Assembly: GCA_026392145.1 (NCBI GenBank)
Contig: JAPLCS010000255.1
Coordinates: 1 to 8,896 of the forward strand
Length of the DNA: 8,896 nucleotides
Reading direction: 5' to 3'
Source: Fimbriimonadales bacterium
GTDB taxonomy: Bacteria > Armatimonadota > Fimbriimonadia > Fimbriimonadales > Fimbriimonadaceae
The notes beneath the pieces are model-generated. The model was not told where the DNA came from. It ran no database searches and saw only the letters and a list, made by a program, of their open reading frames with translations. Made by a program: the position numbers and the translations under genes. Shown here piece after piece: positions 6,312 through 8,896 of this stretch. The number at the start of each line of letters is the position of its first letter. Within the stretch, counting starts at the first letter, position 1.

Positions 6312-7727
6312 TTACTTTAGTGCGACCTTCTGACTTAGTACTACGCCACGGACATAGGCTTTTACCTCAACTGATCCCGGCTCAAGAGTTGTTATTTGCC
6401 CACCCTGGTCAATCCAAGCTGCGCCTTGCAGAGACCATATTATTTCGACATTCGAGATTTCTCGTCCCTTCGAGTCCATCACGCGTGCATTGGTCATTTT
6501 TCGAAAGCCTGTGATTGGATTCACGACAATTTTGAGGGACTCTGTGGTCGGCTGAATCCTTGGTCCGAAGAATGAAAGTACATTTGCTACCGGGCGCTCC
6601 CCCTCTTTGTCGCTTGGACGATTCACGTTAACTCCAAGCAGGTGGAGACACGTTGATCCACCACCGTCTAAATTCATCGCGTCTTTGCATCCTAAGGTCT
6701 TCATTATTTCAGCGAGCTCTTCTAGAGTTGCACCTACGCTCATTTTCTGCCGTCCGTCAACCGCTACAAACCAATAGTCACCTTCAGCTGTTCTGCCCAC
6801 TGCGGTGCGAGGGTGTCGGTTATTACTGAAATCTCCATCGAGCCCCTCATTTTCTGCATCAAGCGCCAAATCGCTATCTTTAAGCAGCATGGGACCGCCA
6901 CCGACTGCATGCTCGTATTTTTCCCAGTCGAATCCTGTGGTGTTGACGTTTATCTTTATCCTTTGGTTGGGCTTAAACGTATTTAGGGATGAAATTTTGG
7001 TTCCCTGTGCCACCAGTGTAAAAACGTTGGGACCAATGGGCATATTTGCTCCTTCGCTTGTGGTGGAAATCACTGTCGCACCTACTTGAGCTGTCGGAGC
7101 TAATCGGTTACCATCTACTTTAAGAATGAGCGTGAATGTGCCCCCTTTTTTTGCTTTTGATATGCCTGCATCTGGGGTGTTGAGGACAACTCTGTTTTCA
7201 GAGCATTCTTCGTTGACCCCATTGATGTCCACTGATTTTCCAGTAATTTCTGAGGTCACTGAACCTGTGAATTTTGAAAAACCGAATTGAGCTCCTGTTG
7301 GTCCCCAAGCAAATATTGATCGTCTTGGATTGGGAATGCTCACCAATAGATTTTGGCGAACCATGAGACCTAGTGGGTCGCCAGTGTATGGAAAGAAATC
7401 TGCGTTTATGGTCGCTATGGCGTTGGTATCCGACGCCGTTTTTGAGACGGTTGCTCGACCATCGCCTTTAGCTTCGTAGACCGTTCTTCCTGCAAGCTCT
7501 GGAGAAAAAGTCACTACAGGACTGCTTGAGATAACTCTGAGAGCGTGCACCATTAAAGGTGGGTTTTGGCGGAGTTCACTTCGATAGACGAGTCCAGGTG
7601 CAACTGCTTTTTCCCAGATAAGGTCATTGGAGTTGTTTTGGGGTGTACAAAGAATCGTTATACAGGTGAATGCGATTGAGAGGACTGACTTCAGGGGTTT
7701 TAACATTGGCTTCTCGATTTTTCGCAT
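6312..7727 (-). CDS. Exported phosphodiester glycosidase (NAGPA/DUF2233) with C-terminal Ig-like domain
   Basis: The 471 residues start with a Sec signal (basic n-region, then VLSIAFTCITILC to about 27); C27 lacks a proper lipobox, so a soluble or N-terminally anchored exported protein is likelier than a lipoprotein. The NAGPA-type domain (about 55-390) shows its landmarks: TINADFFPYTGDPLG (106-120), AVGGGPMLL (274-282), PRTAVGRT and VAVDGR (306-326) and NLDGGGST (352-359). The family removes sugars linked through phosphodiesters, as in the mammalian uncovering enzyme; bacterial substrates are mostly unknown. Residues about 395-471 resemble a bacterial Ig-like (Big) domain, perhaps for glycan binding. 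ATG 7727 and ATG 7706 (residue 8) are both possible starts; GAGAAG precedes the latter. The gene lies 15 bases after the S66 stop and 9 before nadA, which indicates one operon and a role in envelope or exported glycan turnover. Confidence 0.88.
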   Translation of the reverse strand: MRKIEKPMLKPLKSVLSIAFTCITILCTPQNNSNDLIWEKAVAPGLVYRSELRQNPPLMVHALRVISSSPVVTFSPELAGRTVYEAKGDGRATVSKTASDTNAIATINADFFPYTGDPLGLMVRQNLLVSIPNPRRSIFAWGPTGAQFGFSKFTGSVTSEITGKSVDINGVNEECSENRVVLNTPDAGISKAKKGGTFTLILKVDGNRLAPTAQVGATVISTTSEGANMPIGPNVFTLVAQGTKISSLNTFKPNQRIKINVNTTGFDWEKYEHAVGGGPMLLKDSDLALDAENEGLDGDFSNNRHPRTAVGRTAEGDYWFVAVDGRQKMSVGATLEELAEIMKTLGCKDAMNLDGGGSTCLHLLGVNVNRPSDKEGERPVANVLSFFGPRIQPTTESLKIVVNPITGFRKMTNARVMDSKGREISNVEIIWSLQGAAWIDQGGQITTLEPGSVEVKAYVRGVVLSQKVALK

Positions 7728-7742
7728 TTACTTGCTGTTGAT

Positions 7743-8711
7743 TTATAGTTGGCAGTGAGATTCATTGTAGGCAAGCGTTCCAGAATCTGCATCTAATGTA
7801 ACAGACACTCCTAAAGGCAAACTCAACATTTGCTTGGCGTGACCACAAGGAAAGTCATATACAGTTGGAATTTTGAGTGGGGCAAGCCTTTCTCTGATAA
7901 TCTCTCTCCAAGGTTTCATTCCAATCAGCGGATCGGCTCGTTCATCTGTGCGTGTCATTTCGCCGATGAGGATGCCAGCTGCATTTTGAATGCAACCTCC
8001 ATTGATAAGTTGGGTCAGTTTTGCATCAATTCGATGAGGCATTTCATCTACGTCCTCTATCAGGACGATTTTGCCGTCCATATTGATTTGCTCATCGGTT
8101 CCGATTAGGTCGGCAATAAGAATTAGACATCCACCTACCAGCTCACCTGTCGCTTTGCCAGGAACGAGAGTTTTTCCCGTAGGTGCGGAGTTAGGGATCG
8201 GATTTTCTCCTCTCATTGCGGCAAATAGTGACTCGTAGACCCATGGCTCTCTTGGAGTATTAAGGGTAAGTGCCATGGGTGCGTGGAGCGTTGGAAGCCC
8301 GCGTTGATTTAATGCTGCATGGATCACAGTAAGGTCACTAAATCCGATCAACTGTTTTGGGTGCTCAACGAGGAGGTCAAAGTCCAGATAGGGAATAAGT
8401 CTGCTACAACCATAACCACCTCTTGAACAGTAAATTCCATCGATACTTGAATCTAGGAATGCCGATACCAAATCCTCGGCCCGGTCTTTATCTGAACCGG
8501 CTAGAAAGCCATCAGCATCATAGCAATGTGGAAATAATCTGGTTATATAACCCTGATCTCGAAGAAACTTCAGCCCCTTTTCGTTCTGCTCTTGGGTCAA
8601 AGGAGATGCAGGCGAAATGATCGCGAGCGTGTCTCCTGGCTTGAGTGCTTTTGGTTTCCTCATGCTAGGATCAGAGTATACAGTTTGCCGTTTGTTAGAA
8701 TTACCGGGCAA
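7743..8711 (-). CDS. ldcA: LD-carboxypeptidase, peptidase family S66 (LdcA type)
   Basis: S66 enzymes cut the L-Lys/mDAP to D-Ala bond of tetrapeptide muropeptides during peptidoglycan recycling, usually in the cytoplasm. The N-terminus KPKALKPGDTLAIISPASPL, the CSRGGYGCSRL segment, the nucleophile Ser125 in LIGFSDLT, Glu219 in VLIEDVDEMPHRID and His291 in PCGHAKQM give the complete Ser-Glu-His triad. No signal peptide or membrane segment is visible. The longest frame opens at TTG 8711 (322 residues), but ATG 8663 (306 residues, starting MRKPKAL) fits the family N-terminus and is preferred; triad numbers then fall by 16. Neither start has a ribosome-binding site, and TATACT sits 11 bases before the ATG. 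It is first gene of the probable operon with the phosphodiester glycosidase and nadA. Related S66 members cleave microcin C7 (MccF) instead; nothing here suggests that. Confidence 0.92.
   Translation of the reverse strand: MPGNSNKRQTVYSDPSMRKPKALKPGDTLAIISPASPLTQEQNEKGLKFLRDQGYITRLFPHCYDADGFLAGSDKDRAEDLVSAFLDSSIDGIYCSRGGYGCSRLIPYLDFDLLVEHPKQLIGFSDLTVIHAALNQRGLPTLHAPMALTLNTPREPWVYESLFAAMRGENPIPNSAPTGKTLVPGKATGELVGGCLILIADLIGTDEQINMDGKIVLIEDVDEMPHRIDAKLTQLINGGCIQNAAGILIGEMTRTDERADPLIGMKPWREIIRERLAPLKIPTVYDFPCGHAKQMLSLPLGVSVTLDADSGTLAYNESHCQL
8675..8680 (-). promoter_or_regulatory. Putative -10 element of the S66-glycosidase-nadA operon
   Basis: TATACT, preceded directly by TG, ends 11 bases before the ATG at 8663. 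Transcription from it would leave a leader of about 4 bases and would exclude the upstream TTG start. No convincing -35 lies 16-18 bases upstream. The sequence between it and the ATG holds CCTAGCA, the same heptamer as the arms of the inverted repeat at 2105-2138. Confidence 0.35.
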
Positions 8712-8752
8712 TTACCAAGAATGGATTAGGAAAGAAGGAGCCCGTTTATAAT

Positions 8753-8896
8753 TTATTGAGAAAGGTCCCTTTGCGAGATGAGAGCTGGAACGAATTGACT
8801 CTCAGTTACCGTAATGCATTCAACAACTGACTGTTTTATTGCAGTGACCAAATTGCTACAATGACGGTCTGGACCTTCAAACATGACAACTGCGAT
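8753..8896 (-). CDS. Unidentified protein, C-terminal 47 codons (runs off right edge)
   Basis: A minus-strand frame is open from the right edge to a TAA at 8753-8755 and is the longest frame across this end. The visible part begins IAVVMFEGPDRHCSNLVTAI and ends PALISQRDLSQ; its mix of hydrophobic and charged residues is protein-like, but I do not recognise a family. A faint likeness of IAVVMFEG...NLVTAIK to the first strand and helix of PurQ-type amidotransferases was noted, but an early stop would make that a truncated gene, so it is not called. It lies 41 bases upstream of the S66 TTG, in the same direction. It may be a chance frame. Confidence 0.35.
   Translation of the reverse strand: MAVVMFEGPDRHCSNLVTAIKQSVVECITVTESQFVPALISQRDLSQ

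Noticed and set aside
8753..8896. Truncated PurQ at the right edge
   Set aside because: Likeness is limited to a short strand-helix pattern, and no catalytic region is visible before the stop.
8833..8896. Plus-strand gene starting at the right edge (ATG 8860, open to the end)
   Set aside because: Only 12 codons are visible, there is no ribosome-binding site, and the opposite strand has a longer open frame.

Overview
The window reads as ordinary chromosome of a free-living, probably diderm bacterium of moderate G+C (mid-40s % by eye). A secreted outer-membrane-barrel-like protein, a c-di-GMP-binding PilZ protein, a seven-iron ferredoxin and a DGGGS-type phosphodiester glycosidase would suit Armatimonadota/Fimbriimonadia or a related phylum, but that placement is a guess. 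I see no rRNA, tRNA, CRISPR array, insertion sequence or phage gene, and no gene-free gap over 300 bases.

Layout. Bases 1-998 (minus) are the N-terminal 332 codons of a signal-peptide-bearing TraF/PorV-like barrel protein that runs off the left edge. Divergent from it is a small seven-iron ferredoxin (1100-1351, plus), convergent with a PilZ-domain gene (1361-1954, minus). A 213-base gap follows. It holds a promoter-like sequence, a possible 42-codon leader ORF and a 7-bp inverted repeat, and leads into a GbsR/MarR-type regulator (2168-2716, plus). After 91 bases comes an ATP-dependent Lon protease (2808-5243, plus).

Convergent with lon is a minus-strand cluster read from the right: LD-carboxypeptidase (S66; 8663 or 8711 down to 7743), phosphodiester glycosidase (7727-6312) and quinolinate synthase nadA (from 6302). 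Gaps of 15 and 9 bases imply one transcript. The first two act on cell envelope or exported glycans; the third makes the NAD precursor quinolinate. At the right edge is the last 47 codons of an unidentified minus-strand ORF.

The main result is that nadA is broken twice. A frameshift after the first cluster cysteine is explained by a 22-base deletion that removed the conserved MADMA segment. A 14-base near-perfect tandem duplication near the 3' end shifts the frame again and replaces a typical NadA C-terminus, which can still be read in the DNA beyond the present stop and overlaps the 3' end of lon. Reversing both changes gives an in-frame protein of 364 residues, the family size. All three cluster cysteines survive and there is no other damage, so the inactivation looks recent (or is an assembly artefact). 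The organism may need an external NAD precursor unless another copy exists.

A secondary theme is start signals. lon and the S66 gene have a -10-like hexamer just upstream of the start and no Shine-Dalgarno sequence, which suggests leaderless mRNAs, while pilZ, nadA and the barrel gene have purine-rich ribosome-binding sites.
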